This document shows positions 26,766-36,096 of a stretch of DNA of 64,000 nucleotides, one piece after another. Within the stretch, counting starts at the first letter, position 1. Each line of letters starts with the position of its first letter. This DNA is from Saprospiraceae bacterium (lineage in GTDB: Bacteria > Bacteroidota > Bacteroidia > Chitinophagales > Saprospiraceae): the NCBI GenBank assembly GCA_025055285.1, contig JANWXM010000006.1, forward strand, positions 62,001-126,000, read 5' to 3'. The position numbers and the translations under genes are program-made. The notes beneath the pieces were generated by a model. The model was not told the origin of the DNA, did no database searches, and was given only the letters and a program-made list of their open reading frames with translations.

Positions 26766-27989
26766 TCAACCTACATGCACACGAACAACCGATACGATGC
26801 GCGATAGGGCTTGGCGAACAATCCCTGTATCCGGATGGCGCACGATAATATATCCTTCTCCTTCGTAGTGGCCTTTTGCCTCTTGACCGATGGAAGGGAT
26901 TTTAAAGTCGGTAATTAGATGCCCTATTTCGCGTTCGACGATGTCTAGCCCAGACACAGCTTTCACGCGCCCTTTCCCTTGTCCGCGTAAGTAGGCAGCT
27001 CCTACGGCGTATTGACGCCGCGGCACGGTGAATTCGCCAAAAATCACTAGCCGTGCCCACGCTTGTATAGCATCAAAGTCGGCGGCTCGACCTGCTAGGG
27101 TCATGAACTGGGCTCCGGGCGGGCGGGCAGCCACTTCCGAGATGGCAATGCTGCCATCGGGTCGGCGAAACCATTCTAAATGGCTAACGCCCGTCTGCAT
27201 TCCTAAGACTTCAAGAGCGCGAAAGGCGAGCGCGCGAATGTCGTCGTACTGAGGACTGTCTACCTCGAAAGGCGTAACAACTTGCCACTGAATCCACGCC
27301 TCCCGCATTACCTCCAACGGGTTGGGATAGTAGCAGGAAATGGAGTGATAGAGTGGTTTTCCTTCTAAAGAAAAAGTGTCAAAAGCGTGTTCTTGACCTA
27401 AGATGAACTCCTCGAGCATTACCTCCCGGGAGGGCATCTGCTGGAGGGCTTCATCGAGTTCTGCAGGGTTACTGACCCGAAATGTCGTGAGCGAACCAGC
27501 CCCGTCGGGTGGTTTGACCACTACTGCATAGTTGCATGAGGCTGCGAACTCATGGGCTTGTTGACGAGTAGTTACCTTGCACGAACGCGCACAGGGAATG
27601 CCCGCGCGACGAAACAGGTCTTTCATTCGTTGCTTGTCGCGAAAATTGAGAATCGTCTCAGGTCGCATCCCAGGGATGCCCATCCGCTCGCGAACTACGG
27701 CAATAGCCCACTGAAGCGCCTCTACAGCGCCCATAATGCGATGAAGAGGGTCTCCCAACTCTTTTTGTAAGGACAATGCCGCTTGAGTTAGCACATCCGG
27801 TTGAAAAACATCCGAAACTTGGCGAAACCCCGCTAACCTCTGTTGAATGTGCAGAGGTAGCAACGCCATGAACTCTTGCGAAACAACTGCCAATCGAACA
27901 TCGGGTTGGCTGCTGATAACGTCAATAAATTTCGTAGCATTGGCCGTAAAGTTTGGGCAAGCATAAAGAACGGCTACTTTCTCCTTCAT
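26766..27989 (-). CDS. ATP-grasp domain enzyme, carboxylate-amine ligase type
   Basis: A 407-residue protein of three parts: an N-terminal Rossmann-like preATP-grasp domain, a central ATP-grasp fold (NFRDKQRMKDLFRRAGIP, then VVVKPPDGAGS for the phosphate loop, EEFILGQEHAFDT for the hinge), and the metal-binding LEWFRRPDGSIAISEVAARPPG. Enzymes of this shape activate a carboxylate as an acyl phosphate and join it to an amine or thiol. The substrate cannot be predicted. It is followed by a small unknown gene in the same transcript. Confidence 0.82.
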   Translation of the reverse strand: MKEKVAVLYACPNFTANATKFIDVISSQPDVRLAVVSQEFMALLPLHIQQRLAGFRQVSDVFQPDVLTQAALSLQKELGDPLHRIMGAVEALQWAIAVVRERMGIPGMRPETILNFRDKQRMKDLFRRAGIPCARSCKVTTRQQAHEFAASCNYAVVVKPPDGAGSLTTFRVSNPAELDEALQQMPSREVMLEEFILGQEHAFDTFSLEGKPLYHSISCYYPNPLEVMREAWIQWQVVTPFEVDSPQYDDIRALAFRALEVLGMQTGVSHLEWFRRPDGSIAISEVAARPPGAQFMTLAGRAADFDAIQAWARLVIFGEFTVPRRQYAVGAAYLRGQGKGRVKAVSGLDIVEREIGHLITDFKIPSIGQEAKGHYEGEGYIIVRHPDTGIVRQALSRIVSVVRVHVG

Positions 27990-28015
27990 GAAGCACTGCC
28001 TTAAAAAGATAAAAA

Positions 28016-28051
28016 CTGCCGGCAGCCCGTCCCTCGCCAGGCTGCCGTCAG
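28016..28051 (-). terminator. Rho-independent terminator after the bL25 gene
   Basis: Inverted repeat of 12 bp with one mismatch (core arms CGGCAGCC at 28020-28027 and GGCTGCCG at 28040-28047). On the minus strand it is followed by TTTTTATCTTTTT, immediately downstream of the bL25 stop. Confidence 0.8.
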
Positions 28052-28077
28052 CACAGAGAATAAAAGAATGCTACGTC

Positions 28078-28647
28078 CTATTTGCCACTGCGCAGCGCAC
28101 GAGGAACCTCAATGAGTGCTATAGGGATTGCGCCATTATTGAGGATAGAAACGCCCTCCGGCAAGGGAATATCTCGCACTCGGATGGTCGTACCCAATTC
28201 CATTTTGGAAATATCAGCTACCACCTCATCTACGACATGTTCCGGCGTAGTCAAAATGTTTACTTTGCGCATGGTAGCAATAAATTTACCTCCCGCTTTG
28301 ATTCCCGGTGCTTGACCTTCAAAGCGCAAAGGCACAGTTGCCTTAAATGGTATTCCCGGCATTAAGCGCAAAAAATCAATGTGAATAATCTGGTCTGTGA
28401 CGGGATGAAATTGAATATCTTTGACAATACAGCGATACTTCGCACCCTCTAGATCAATTTCTCCCAACTTAAATTTGGAAGTATATACTAAAGGGCGTAA
28501 AGCAGAAGGGTGAACAGCAAAGTGAATAGGGTTTCCTCCCCCACTCTGATACATCACCGCTGGCACCAAGCCCTCTCTTCGCAAACGCTTGGCGGCCTCT
28601 TTGCCGCCTACCGCTCGAGGCCGGGCTGTTATTGAAACGATTTCCAT
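28078..28647 (-). CDS. rplY: Ribosomal protein bL25 (Ctc form)
   Basis: The start is the ATG at 28647, two codons inside a TTG-initiated frame. It gives 189 residues. The 5S rRNA-binding N-terminal domain (about 1-95, with GGKEAAKRLRREGLVPAV) is followed by the longer Ctc-type C-terminal beta domain (about 96-185, with GEPPG-like GQAPGIKAGG and DEVVADISKMELG). A promoter element and a strong terminator bracket it as a single-gene transcript. Confidence 0.93.
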   Translation of the reverse strand: MEIVSITARPRAVGGKEAAKRLRREGLVPAVMYQSGGGNPIHFAVHPSALRPLVYTSKFKLGEIDLEGAKYRCIVKDIQFHPVTDQIIHIDFLRLMPGIPFKATVPLRFEGQAPGIKAGGKFIATMRKVNILTTPEHVVDEVVADISKMELGTTIRVRDIPLPEGVSILNNGAIPIALIEVPRALRSGK

Positions 28648-28682
28648 GACCAAAACAACCGTGTTTTTCTGAAAAAGGCCCG

Positions 28683-28690
28683 CAAAGGTA
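28683..28690 (-). promoter_or_regulatory. -7 promoter element (TACCTTTG) for rplY
   Basis: Exact TAnnTTTG on the minus strand, 36 bases before the bL25 start. Confidence 0.6.
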
Positions 28691-29027
28691 AGGCAAGGTT
28701 GCTTAGTATAAAAGAAAATACAGGAGTTTTTCTTTCTTTAAGAAGAATGCTGAAAAAATAGCACTTTACACCCGAAGTCGCCCAAGGCGTCTCCTCCAAA
28801 CAGCACCGTATGCTCAGCGAATCGTCATAGCCGTCAGACGATCTTTGAGAACGCCGAAAGAAAACTTTGTCAATGCCACTGCTTCCCAAAGTTGAAGACC
28901 TCCCAAGAGAGAATTTTCATGGTTCAATGCACTGTGCTCGCTAAAAATTCACTACCTACGGGGTGCACACAAACGGAAATCAGGTGTTCGTTAATCAACC
29001 TAGAACTTCGGCAATGGTATAACTACT
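28691..29027. other. Intergenic region between divergent rplY and htrA-like genes
   Basis: About 340 bases carrying the upstream regions of both genes. The first 60 bases are AT-rich, as expected for the -33 area of the rplY promoter. No TAnnTTTG facing the protease gene, no hairpin and no small gene were found. Confidence 0.5.
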
Positions 29028-30473
29028 ATGCGTACTGCAGTTCAAATGATTGTCGTTGCCTTGCTTAGCGCCTGGACAGCGGTGTTTCTATACCGCCACC
29101 AAGAGCGAAACACTGCGCAGCTTACCTTGGCAGGTAGCCAAGAAGGCGAAGCTCGTTACATCCGATTAGTAGATAAGCTTTTTGATAGACGGTCTAATGC
29201 GTCATGGATCGCTGCAGCACCTACCCATTTTACTACTGCCGCTGAGATTGCAACGCCAGCTGTGGTAAACGTTCGCGCGCTCATAGAAGCTGAACGCGGA
29301 TACTGGGGGCGCACCCTGACCAACTCGTCGGGCTCTGGCGTCATTCTCTCTCCAGATGGTTACATTGCCACCAACCATCACGTCATAGAGAACAGCCGCA
29401 GCATTAAGGTGACGTTGGCTGACAAGCGCGTCTTTGAAGCTCGAGTGGTTGGCTCTGACCCATCTACCGACATTGCTCTGCTAAAAATTGACGCAATTGA
29501 CCTGCCTTTTCTGCTTTTCGGCAACAGCGACTCCGTGCGTGTAGGTGAGTGGGTATTGGCCGTAGGAAATCCTTTCAATTTAGAAAGCACGGTAACGGCG
29601 GGGATTGTTAGTGCTAAGGGCCGAAATATCAACATCTTAGGTGGGCCAGCTAGCATCGAGTCGTTTATCCAAACGGATGCTGCGGTCAATCCGGGCAATA
29701 GTGGAGGTGCTTTGGTGAATACCTTAGGCGAACTGATTGGCATTAATACAGCCATTGTCACTGAGTCGGGTAGTTATGAAGGTTATTCTTTTGCCATACC
29801 TTCCAACTTAGTACAAAAAGTAGTGCGAGACCTGCGCGAATTTGGTGAGGTACATCGCGCTTTTTTGGGCATCCATATCGAAGACTTAGACAGCGAAGTG
29901 GCGCGCGACCTAGGGCTCCCTAACGCCGAAGGCGTGCGCATCACGCGCGTCAACCCTCATAGTGCTGCCGCTGATGCCGGCTTGCGAGTAGACGACGTCA
30001 TCCTGAGCATAAATAATGTCGCTATTCGGCGAACACCTGAATTGCAAGAGTACATCGGACGCATGCGCCCGGGTGAACGCATCGCCATTGAATACTGGCG
30101 CAACGGCATGCGGCGCCGTACTTACGCCATGCTCAAAGACCGAAATAACTCCACTGCCTCTATTCCGCGCGCCACAGGGCTCGAGTTTGTCCAAGATTTG
30201 GGCTTCGAACTGCGGGAATTAACTGCAGAGGAGAGACAACGCCTGCGCATAAAAGGAGCGATGGTTGTCAGTGTACGCAAGGGCAGCATTGTTTACGAAA
30301 CCAACATGGTTCCAGGCTACGTCATCACTAGCGTCAACGGCAATCGCGTATCAAACTTGGCCGAAACAGTAGACTGCATTCGCAACGCCTATAGCCTAGT
30401 CGTCTTGGATGGCTATTATGAAGGAGAACCAGACCTTTACTCTTATCGCTTCCGAAAGGAACCAAAGCGCTAG
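29028..30473 (+). CDS. Periplasmic serine protease, HtrA/DegP family with two PDZ domains
   Basis: A 481-residue protein. An N-terminal hydrophobic anchor (residues 5-20) is followed by a trypsin-like domain with the triad His in TNHHVIE, Asp in STDIALL and Ser in NPGNSGGAL. Two PDZ domains come after: the first has [17 protein letters not shown] and the second, after a linker, is degenerate. It degrades or refolds damaged envelope proteins. The N-terminal segment between anchor and protease is longer than in DegP and may be a sensor stretch. Confidence 0.93.
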   Translation: MRTAVQMIVVALLSAWTAVFLYRHQERNTAQLTLAGSQEGEARYIRLVDKLFDRRSNASWIAAAPTHFTTAAEIATPAVVNVRALIEAERGYWGRTLTNSSGSGVILSPDGYIATNHHVIENSRSIKVTLADKRVFEARVVGSDPSTDIALLKIDAIDLPFLLFGNSDSVRVGEWVLAVGNPFNLESTVTAGIVSAKGRNINILGGPASIESFIQTDAAVNPGNSGGALVNTLGELIGINTAIVTESGSYEGYSFAIPSNLVQKVVRDLREFGEVHRAFLGIHIEDLDSEVARDLGLPNAEGVRITRVNPHSAAADAGLRVDDVILSINNVAIRRTPELQEYIGRMRPGERIAIEYWRNGMRRRTYAMLKDRNNSTASIPRATGLEFVQDLGFELRELTAEERQRLRIKGAMVVSVRKGSIVYETNMVPGYVITSVNGNRVSNLAETVDCIRNAYSLVVLDGYYEGEPDLYSYRFRKEPKR

Positions 30474-30622
30474 TTTTTCAAGCGACTTAAAGCCAGCAGG
30501 AGGGCCGTGGCCTTTGCTTTTCTAGTCAGGTAAAGTTTTTTCGCTCTCCTTGCATTGAGTTACAGCCGGCACAGATGTATTCTTGCATCCGAATTTTTGA
30601 GCTATTCATTTCCTTTCGCCTT

Positions 30623-30856
30623 ATGTCTATCCAAGAACAGCATCGCGAGCATCGCCGCCGCACGCTGCGCGGTCCTCTTCTCATTTTTGGCACCGTAATG
30701 ACTATCATTTACTTAAGCTTGGGTGTCCTTCTATTGGCAAAAAGAGACTTCTTTGCCGATATCCCTATCGAATTTCGCAATATTTTTGCAGTTCTACTTC
30801 TTGTCTATGGCCTGTATCGCGGTTGGCGCGTTTACTGGGACTATTATCGAAATTGA
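30623..30856 (+). CDS. Small two-helix membrane protein of the PstS/TPR cluster
   Basis: The ATG at 30623 (MSIQEQ) is preferred over an upstream in-frame ATG because the upstream part lacks coding character. The product has 77 residues: a basic cytosolic start (HREHRRR) and two hydrophobic segments (FGTVMTIIYLSLGVLLLA and FAVLLLVYGLYRG). I recall similar small proteins just upstream of a PstS-like lipoprotein and a TPR protein in Bacteroidota, exactly as here. No function is known. Confidence 0.6.
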   Translation: MSIQEQHREHRRRTLRGPLLIFGTVMTIIYLSLGVLLLAKRDFFADIPIEFRNIFAVLLLVYGLYRGWRVYWDYYRN

Positions 30857-30990
30857 AGTAGGAGGCCTATTGAACTTGCCCAAAATCGGAAGCAAGCCCG
30901 TTAGGGTGAAAAAAGGCTATCTCAATTTAATTCCACTCATGGCCTTTCAACGCGTTTGAGGTTTTGGTAAACAAAAGAAAAGTATCCTGT

Positions 30991-31932
30991 ATGGAAAGCG
31001 GGAAAATAGGAGTTACCTTGTTGCTTACAATTGTTCTTGTGTCTGTTTCCTGCGAACAACGCACCAAGGACGGTCGGGTATTAGACACACCCACGAGTGG
31101 GAGCATTCGTATTCTCGTAGATGAAGCGTACCAACCCGTTATCGCGAGTGCTATAGATGTTTTCGACACTCTTTATCCTCGTGCGGAAGTGCAAGCCGAC
31201 TACGTAGCCGAAGGCGAAGCCGTAGCAGCGCTTTTGCGCGATTCCGTTCAGGTCATTATAATTGGGCGTGCCTTAACCCAGCAAGAAATTGATCAATACT
31301 TTAAGCCGCGCGGTTTCGTGCCGAAGATGACGCTTGTTGCTTATGATGCAGTGGCCTTTATCGTCCATCCAGAAAATAAGGACACGTTGCTTACGCAGGA
31401 GCAATTGCGTCAAATTGTAACCGGCCAGAAGACTCGTTGGCGCGAGCTGAATCCTAAATCACCGCTAGGAGACATCGTCATCGTTTTTGACCACCCGTTG
31501 TCGGGTACTGTGCGCTATGTGCGCGACTCGATTGGGGGAGGAGCGGCTCTGCCTGCTAATGCATTCGCCTTGAAGGGCAATGCTGAAGTGATTGATTATG
31601 TGGCCAAGCATAAGAATGCCTTGGGCATTATTGGCGCCAATTGGATCTCCGACGCTGATGATAAAGGAGTGCAGTCATTCTTGCGCGAGGTCAAACTCGT
31701 AGATGTAGCTGCCGCCCCAGGAAAGGAGGGTTTTGGCCCGTATCAAGCCTACTTGGCTACTGGCCAATATCCCTACAGGCGCGCCGTGTATATCATCAAC
31801 GCCCAAGCTCGCACGGGACTTGGCTTGGGCTTTGCCGCCTTTTTGGCCTCTGACCCAGGCCAACGCATTATTCATAAAGATGGACTCCTAGCCGCTCAGG
31901 CTCCTATTCGCTTGATACAACTTCAGAAATAA
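30991..31932 (+). CDS. PstS-like substrate-binding lipoprotein
   Basis: The ATG at 30991 is chosen over a TTG 27 bases earlier. It gives a 313-residue protein with signal and lipobox VSVSC. The rest is a periplasmic solute-binding fold of the phosphate-binding type, with SGSIRILVDEAYQPV at the start, the IIIGRALT segment, and the hinge VIDYVAKHKNALGIIGANW. No ABC transporter membrane or ATPase gene accompanies it. The neighbours are a small membrane protein and a TPR protein, so it may act as a binding protein or sensor rather than in transport. Confidence 0.82.
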   Translation: MESGKIGVTLLLTIVLVSVSCEQRTKDGRVLDTPTSGSIRILVDEAYQPVIASAIDVFDTLYPRAEVQADYVAEGEAVAALLRDSVQVIIIGRALTQQEIDQYFKPRGFVPKMTLVAYDAVAFIVHPENKDTLLTQEQLRQIVTGQKTRWRELNPKSPLGDIVIVFDHPLSGTVRYVRDSIGGGAALPANAFALKGNAEVIDYVAKHKNALGIIGANWISDADDKGVQSFLREVKLVDVAAAPGKEGFGPYQAYLATGQYPYRRAVYIINAQARTGLGLGFAAFLASDPGQRIIHKDGLLAAQAPIRLIQLQK

Positions 31933-32118
31933 CCTCCCGCTCGCTCGAGTACTTGGCCTTGCGTCTGCTTTTTTTGAAAGATAAAAAAATCGTCGAATCC
32001 GCATTCTCAAATGACATTTGTTGGTAGCAAACGTCTAAAAAGTCAAACCTTTGCAGCTGATTTTAGCGTCTTCATATACCCACTCTGTCGTTGTTCACCT
32101 TTCTCAATCGTTCGTCCA

Positions 32119-33816
32119 ATGATTTCCTTCCTGTTGAAAAAAGAAAAGGCGGTTCTCTTAGCCGTTGTTTTCTCAGCGTTTACCGCAGCAGCTCAAACTT
32201 ACGTAGACGGCATTGTCTCCATGCAGATGGGTCGTTGGGACAAGGCGATCCAGACCTACACCAAACTGACTGAGAGAGACCCTTCTGACCCAGTAGCTTG
32301 GCTCACTCTAGGGAGCGCATACGCGGCGAAAGGCGAGTTAGACAAGGCCAAAGCTGCTTATGAGTCGGCTTACAACGCTCGACCCGACGGAGCATATGCC
32401 CTGGTGGCAAATGCGCGCATTCTCTTGCTTCAGGGCCGCAAAGAGGAGGCGGAAATCGTCCTCAAAAAAGTAGACAAATTCGCGCGCAAAGATGCTACCG
32501 CCCGTCGAATGGTAGGTGAAACTTTCCTTTATCCAATAGGTAATGCAAAACCCGACCTTCTGCGGGCAGAAGAGGAGCTGAAAAAGGCCCTGGAAATCTC
32601 TTCCAAAGATTTCGCTACCCACATGGCTTTAGGTTACTCCTTCCTTGAAAGAGGAAATGGTGGACAGGCTGCAGTACACTACGAGATCGCCTCCACCATT
32701 GAGCCGAAAAGCCCACTGCCCTTGTTCATGTTAGCCAAAGTTTATTATTATGCAAAACTGAACGACAGATACTTGGCTAACCTAGATAAGGCCATTAGCC
32801 TTCAGCCCAATTATACAGAAGCTTTGCGCGCCAAGGCCGAGTTTCTTTATTTTGAAAAACAGTGGCAAAAGGCTCTCGAAGCAGCGAAAGCCCTCGTCAA
32901 CAATACGACTGAGGTAACTACAGAAGACGAAATGCTGCTTGCTAACCTTCTCTACATCAATAAAGATTGTACTGCATGCAGTGCTCTAGTAGAGAAGATT
33001 CTCAAGAAAGATCCCTCTCGAAATTACTTGCGCCGCCTACAAGCATACTGCGACTACGATAACGGTCGCTACGCCGAAGGCCTCCAGATTTTGGAGGAAT
33101 TCTTCAAAATGGTACAGCCTGAAAAAGTGCTGGCCTCAGATTACGAGTATTTGGCCAAGCTCCAAATCAAAATGAAACGCGACACGCTGCAGGCCATTCG
33201 CAACTACGAAAAAGCCATCGAAATGGATCCTGCCTTATGGCCACTGCGCGGCGAAATCGCTAAAATGTACTACATCAAGAAAGATTACTGTAACGCCGCA
33301 AAGGCCTATGCTGCCTATTTGGACTCGCTCCAGAGCGTTCAGGAACGCGCAAATGCAGCCCTTCAGGCTGGAGTAAGTTATTTCTATTGCACCGAAGATA
33401 CTAGTCATTTTCAAAAAGCTGAAAAATACTTTGCCATTATCACTGAAATAGCTCCCGACGCGGCCATAGGCTGGTTGTGGCGCGCCAAAGCTGCCTCTAA
33501 ATTAGAACCCGACCTAGCCTCCAACCCTTCAGATACAACTCTGATCGAGCAGTATGGTGTAGCGCGACCCTACTTTGAGCGATACGTGGAATTGACTGCT
33601 AGCGACCCGGTCAAGAATAAACGAGACCTGATTACGTCTTACGAGTATCTCTCCTTCTATTACTTCTTGAAAAAGCAGGACGCTACTGCCCAATCCTTTG
33701 TCACTAAGCTGCTGGAGCTAGCTCCTGACAATCCGACAGCCCTCGAAATTCAAGGAATCTTGCGAGGTGAAACACCTTCCAGTAGTGGAACACCTAAAAA
33801 GAGAGGGAGCCAATAG
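32119..33816 (+). CDS. Exported tetratricopeptide-repeat protein
   Basis: The ATG at 32119 starts a signal peptide (MISFLLKKEKAVLLAVVF, cleaved after AAAQ). The upstream in-frame region has no such feature. The 565-residue mature protein is almost entirely TPR units, at least ten, for instance PVAWLTLGSAYAAKGELDKA and AIEMDPALWPLRGEIAKMYY. Isolated Cys residues appear in some repeats. It follows the PstS-like lipoprotein. TPR proteins of this sort scaffold envelope complexes; the partner is unknown. Confidence 0.85.
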   Translation: MISFLLKKEKAVLLAVVFSAFTAAAQTYVDGIVSMQMGRWDKAIQTYTKLTERDPSDPVAWLTLGSAYAAKGELDKAKAAYESAYNARPDGAYALVANARILLLQGRKEEAEIVLKKVDKFARKDATARRMVGETFLYPIGNAKPDLLRAEEELKKALEISSKDFATHMALGYSFLERGNGGQAAVHYEIASTIEPKSPLPLFMLAKVYYYAKLNDRYLANLDKAISLQPNYTEALRAKAEFLYFEKQWQKALEAAKALVNNTTEVTTEDEMLLANLLYINKDCTACSALVEKILKKDPSRNYLRRLQAYCDYDNGRYAEGLQILEEFFKMVQPEKVLASDYEYLAKLQIKMKRDTLQAIRNYEKAIEMDPALWPLRGEIAKMYYIKKDYCNAAKAYAAYLDSLQSVQERANAALQAGVSYFYCTEDTSHFQKAEKYFAIITEIAPDAAIGWLWRAKAASKLEPDLASNPSDTTLIEQYGVARPYFERYVELTASDPVKNKRDLITSYEYLSFYYFLKKQDATAQSFVTKLLELAPDNPTALEIQGILRGETPSSSGTPKKRGSQ

Positions 33817-33827
33817 CGCTCCCTCTC
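33801..33827. terminator. Bidirectional terminator hairpin between convergent genes
   Basis: Perfect 10-bp arms GAGAGGGAGC (33801-33810) and GCTCCCTCTC (33818-33827). The minus strand continues CTTTTTAGG. It overlaps the last codons of the TPR gene and serves the minus-strand gene ending at 33868, and possibly the TPR gene too. Confidence 0.7.
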
Positions 33828-33867
33828 CCGTCGGCTGGGCAACAGGCGACGAGCGAATGAACCTTGC

Positions 33868-34407
33868 TCAATCGCGGTCTTTCGAGCTCTCCCCAACGAA
33901 GTAATCGCTCCGATTCTTGAACAACAAATTGAATGTCGTCATGCTGCCGTAACAGCGGGTGATGTACTGTTGAAGATTGATCTTGTCTTCCTCGTCCAAC
34001 TTTTTGTGAGCATTGATGTGTTGCTCTAAGACGCGAAGGCGGTCGCGCATCATGACAATTTTGTGAAAGAAGGTCTCGATCGGTACTTCCTTGGGCTGGA
34101 TGCCTTCAGCCTGAAGGATGAGTTTTCCGCCCTTCCAACGGTCGCCTAGAGGTACCGTCTCTAGGCTCACGCCCGACCAGGCGCGCAAAATCCGTATCAG
34201 TGATTGCTCTGCCTCTGTAAATGTCACCGGTTCCTCAGCCGGAATGGCTTCTACAACCTGCCAACCATTGTAGTCTTTGCTAACCATCTTCAGGCCAAAC
34301 TGAATAAAGCAAACCTCGTAGGCGGCCACATGTAACCGCACAATCACTCCATCGCCATAGGCAGGGTGTTTTACACGCGAACCAACACCAAGTAAAATCT
34401 GACTCAT
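33868..34407 (-). CDS. Conserved protein of unknown function with N-terminal SH3-like barrel
   Basis: The start is placed at ATG 34407 (MSQILLGVG), two codons inside a GTG-initiated frame. The 179-residue product begins with GSRVKHPAYGDGVIVRL, a pattern like the small SH3/Tudor-type barrels at the ends of UvrD-like helicases or in CarD-type proteins. The rest is mainly helical, with a conserved-looking IETFFHKIVMMRDRLRVLEQHINAH. Homologues are common in Bacteroidota as I recall, always uncharacterised. A nucleic-acid or RNA polymerase contact is possible but not shown. Confidence 0.65.
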   Translation of the reverse strand: MSQILLGVGSRVKHPAYGDGVIVRLHVAAYEVCFIQFGLKMVSKDYNGWQVVEAIPAEEPVTFTEAEQSLIRILRAWSGVSLETVPLGDRWKGGKLILQAEGIQPKEVPIETFFHKIVMMRDRLRVLEQHINAHKKLDEEDKINLQQYITRCYGSMTTFNLLFKNRSDYFVGESSKDRD

Positions 34408-34579
34408 GGGCACTTGTTGTTTTAGAAAAAAGAAAAATAGCGCTCAAGCGGGCGCAAATAACGGGTATTTTGGGCGCAACAGCCCAATTATTTTATTCTT
34501 TGAGCGCGAATTAGCACAAGGTGGAGCTAAACTTTTGATGCCCTTGTTTGTCCTTTTTTGAGATTGTACTGACTTACGT

Positions 34580-35482
34580 ATGCTCAAGATTGCTTTTTCG
34601 CCAGTATACGTATATCCATTGCCAGAGGGGCACCGATTCCCTATGGCTAAATACGAAATCCTCGCTGAACAATTACTCTATGAAGGCACGGTAAAGGAAG
34701 ATAATTTTTTCCACCCTGACATTTTGGACAAAGAAACTGCTCTTCTTGTCCATACTGAAGCGTATTGGAACAAGCTGAATACTGTTTCCCTCACCTCAAG
34801 CGAAGAACGCGCCATCGGCTTTCCCATCACTCAGCGCTTCGTTCTACGCGGACGCCATATCGCTCAGGGCACTATCCAGTGTGCTCTGTTTGCCCGACAG
34901 TACGGTGTAGCCATGAACATTGCTGGAGGCACTCACCACGCCTTCGCCGACCGCGGTGAGGGGTATTGTTGCTTCAATGACCAGGCCCTGGGTGCTGCTT
35001 ACTTGCTGCATCATCAACTGGCCCGTCGAATCCTTATCATCGACCTTGACGTGCACCAAGGCAATGGTACTGCACACATCTTTCGAGACGAACCTCGAGT
35101 ATTCACCTTCTCTATGCACGGTGCGCGCAACTATCCGCTGCGCAAAGAGCGCTCTGACTTCGACTTGCCCCTCCCCGATGGCATGGACGATGGCCCTTAC
35201 CTAGCTTTGCTTCGCCAAACTCTCCCTCGCCTGTTTGACAGCGTGGAACCTGACTTTGTTTTCTATCAGAGCGGAGTAGACATTCTGGATACTGACCGCC
35301 TAGGGCGTTTGCGCGTCAGCAGGCAGGGTTGTCGCGAACGCGACCGCATAGTGTTTGAACTCTGTCGGCGCCATCGCGTACCCGTAGCCGTTAGCATGGG
35401 AGGCGGTTACTCACCCCGCTTGAGCGACATCGTGGAGGCACACGCCAACACCTTCCGAATCGCTCAGGAGGTGTTCTTCTAA
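34580..35482 (+). CDS. Histone deacetylase-family amidohydrolase
   Basis: A 300-residue enzyme with the full deacetylase site: GGTHHAF (catalytic His pair), the zinc ligands in DLDVHQGNGT and QSGVDIL, and the GGGY loop Tyr. Compact size and motifs resemble the HDAC11/class IV and bacterial AcuC-like branch. Bacterial members remove acetyl or longer acyl groups from polyamines, acetyl-CoA synthetase or small molecules. No acetyltransferase lies nearby. A short A-rich/T-rich hairpin follows the stop. Confidence 0.9.
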   Translation: MLKIAFSPVYVYPLPEGHRFPMAKYEILAEQLLYEGTVKEDNFFHPDILDKETALLVHTEAYWNKLNTVSLTSSEERAIGFPITQRFVLRGRHIAQGTIQCALFARQYGVAMNIAGGTHHAFADRGEGYCCFNDQALGAAYLLHHQLARRILIIDLDVHQGNGTAHIFRDEPRVFTFSMHGARNYPLRKERSDFDLPLPDGMDDGPYLALLRQTLPRLFDSVEPDFVFYQSGVDILDTDRLGRLRVSRQGCRERDRIVFELCRRHRVPVAVSMGGGYSPRLSDIVEAHANTFRIAQEVFF

Positions 35483-35485
35483 TGA

Positions 35486-35508
35486 AAAAGGGAGAAACCA
35501 ACCCTTTT
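35486..35508 (+). terminator. Possible terminator after the deacetylase gene
   Basis: Arms AAAAGGG (35486-35492) and CCCTTTT (35502-35508) with a 9-base loop, directly after the stop codon. The stem is short, so the call is tentative. Confidence 0.4.
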
Positions 35509-35573
35509 ACTACTCCTTTGACATATTTTGCCTTACACCCACTAAACAACTTTCTCGCCCATTGAATCGCTCT

Positions 35574-35581
35574 TACCTTTG
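35574..35581 (+). promoter_or_regulatory. -7 promoter element (TACCTTTG) for the pterin synthase-folE pair
   Basis: Exact TAnnTTTG on the plus strand, 53 bases before the pterin synthase start. Confidence 0.55.
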
Positions 35582-35634
35582 CGAGCTTTGGGAGAAATCT
35601 GCATTCCATTGCATTCCATAAACATGGATATATT

Positions 35635-36051
35635 ATGGTCTATCTTACACGCGTAGAACGCTTTAATGCAGCTCATAAACTTTGGGTAGAAGATTGGACG
35701 GAAGAGCAAAATTTGGCTACCTTCGGCAAATGTGCCAACAAAAACTGGCATGGACACAACTACACCTTGCATGTAACGGTGAAGGGAAAGCCCGATCCGA
35801 TCACTGGATTTATCATGGATGTCAAGAAATTGAGTGTCCTTATTAAGGAACACGTGGTGGACTACCTCGATCACAGCAATCTAAACCTAGACGTACCTTT
35901 CATTCCCAAAGGTATGCAGCCTACCACCGAAAACCTCGCTGTGGTGATCTGGAATAGACTTTCAGAGGCGCTTAAACCTTATCCCTGCCAGTTACACGCC
36001 ATTAAGCTCTGGGAAACTGAGACGATTTACACCGAATATTATGGCGAGTGA
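35635..36051 (+). CDS. 6-pyruvoyl-tetrahydropterin/6-carboxy-tetrahydropterin synthase family
   Basis: A 138-residue protein. The zinc His ligands are in FNAAHKL and WHGHNY, the catalytic Cys is in GKCANKN, and the catalytic Asp/His stretch is DYLDHSNLN. The pterin-anchoring Glu is in LWETETIY. Both PTPS (tetrahydrobiopterin) and QueD (queuosine) share these residues. A pterin dehydratase in the window and no queC/queE neighbours lean towards a biopterin-like role, but QueD is not excluded. It is 46 bases upstream of folE on the same strand. Confidence 0.87.
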   Translation: MVYLTRVERFNAAHKLWVEDWTEEQNLATFGKCANKNWHGHNYTLHVTVKGKPDPITGFIMDVKKLSVLIKEHVVDYLDHSNLNLDVPFIPKGMQPTTENLAVVIWNRLSEALKPYPCQLHAIKLWETETIYTEYYGE

Positions 36052-36096
36052 ACTCCCTGAGCGCTTTTGCCGTTTGTGCTTCAAACAGGCTCTTTC

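Noticed and set aside
30575-30622. An upstream in-frame start for the small two-helix membrane protein.
   Set aside because: The added 16 residues disturb the basic cytosolic start and look noncoding.
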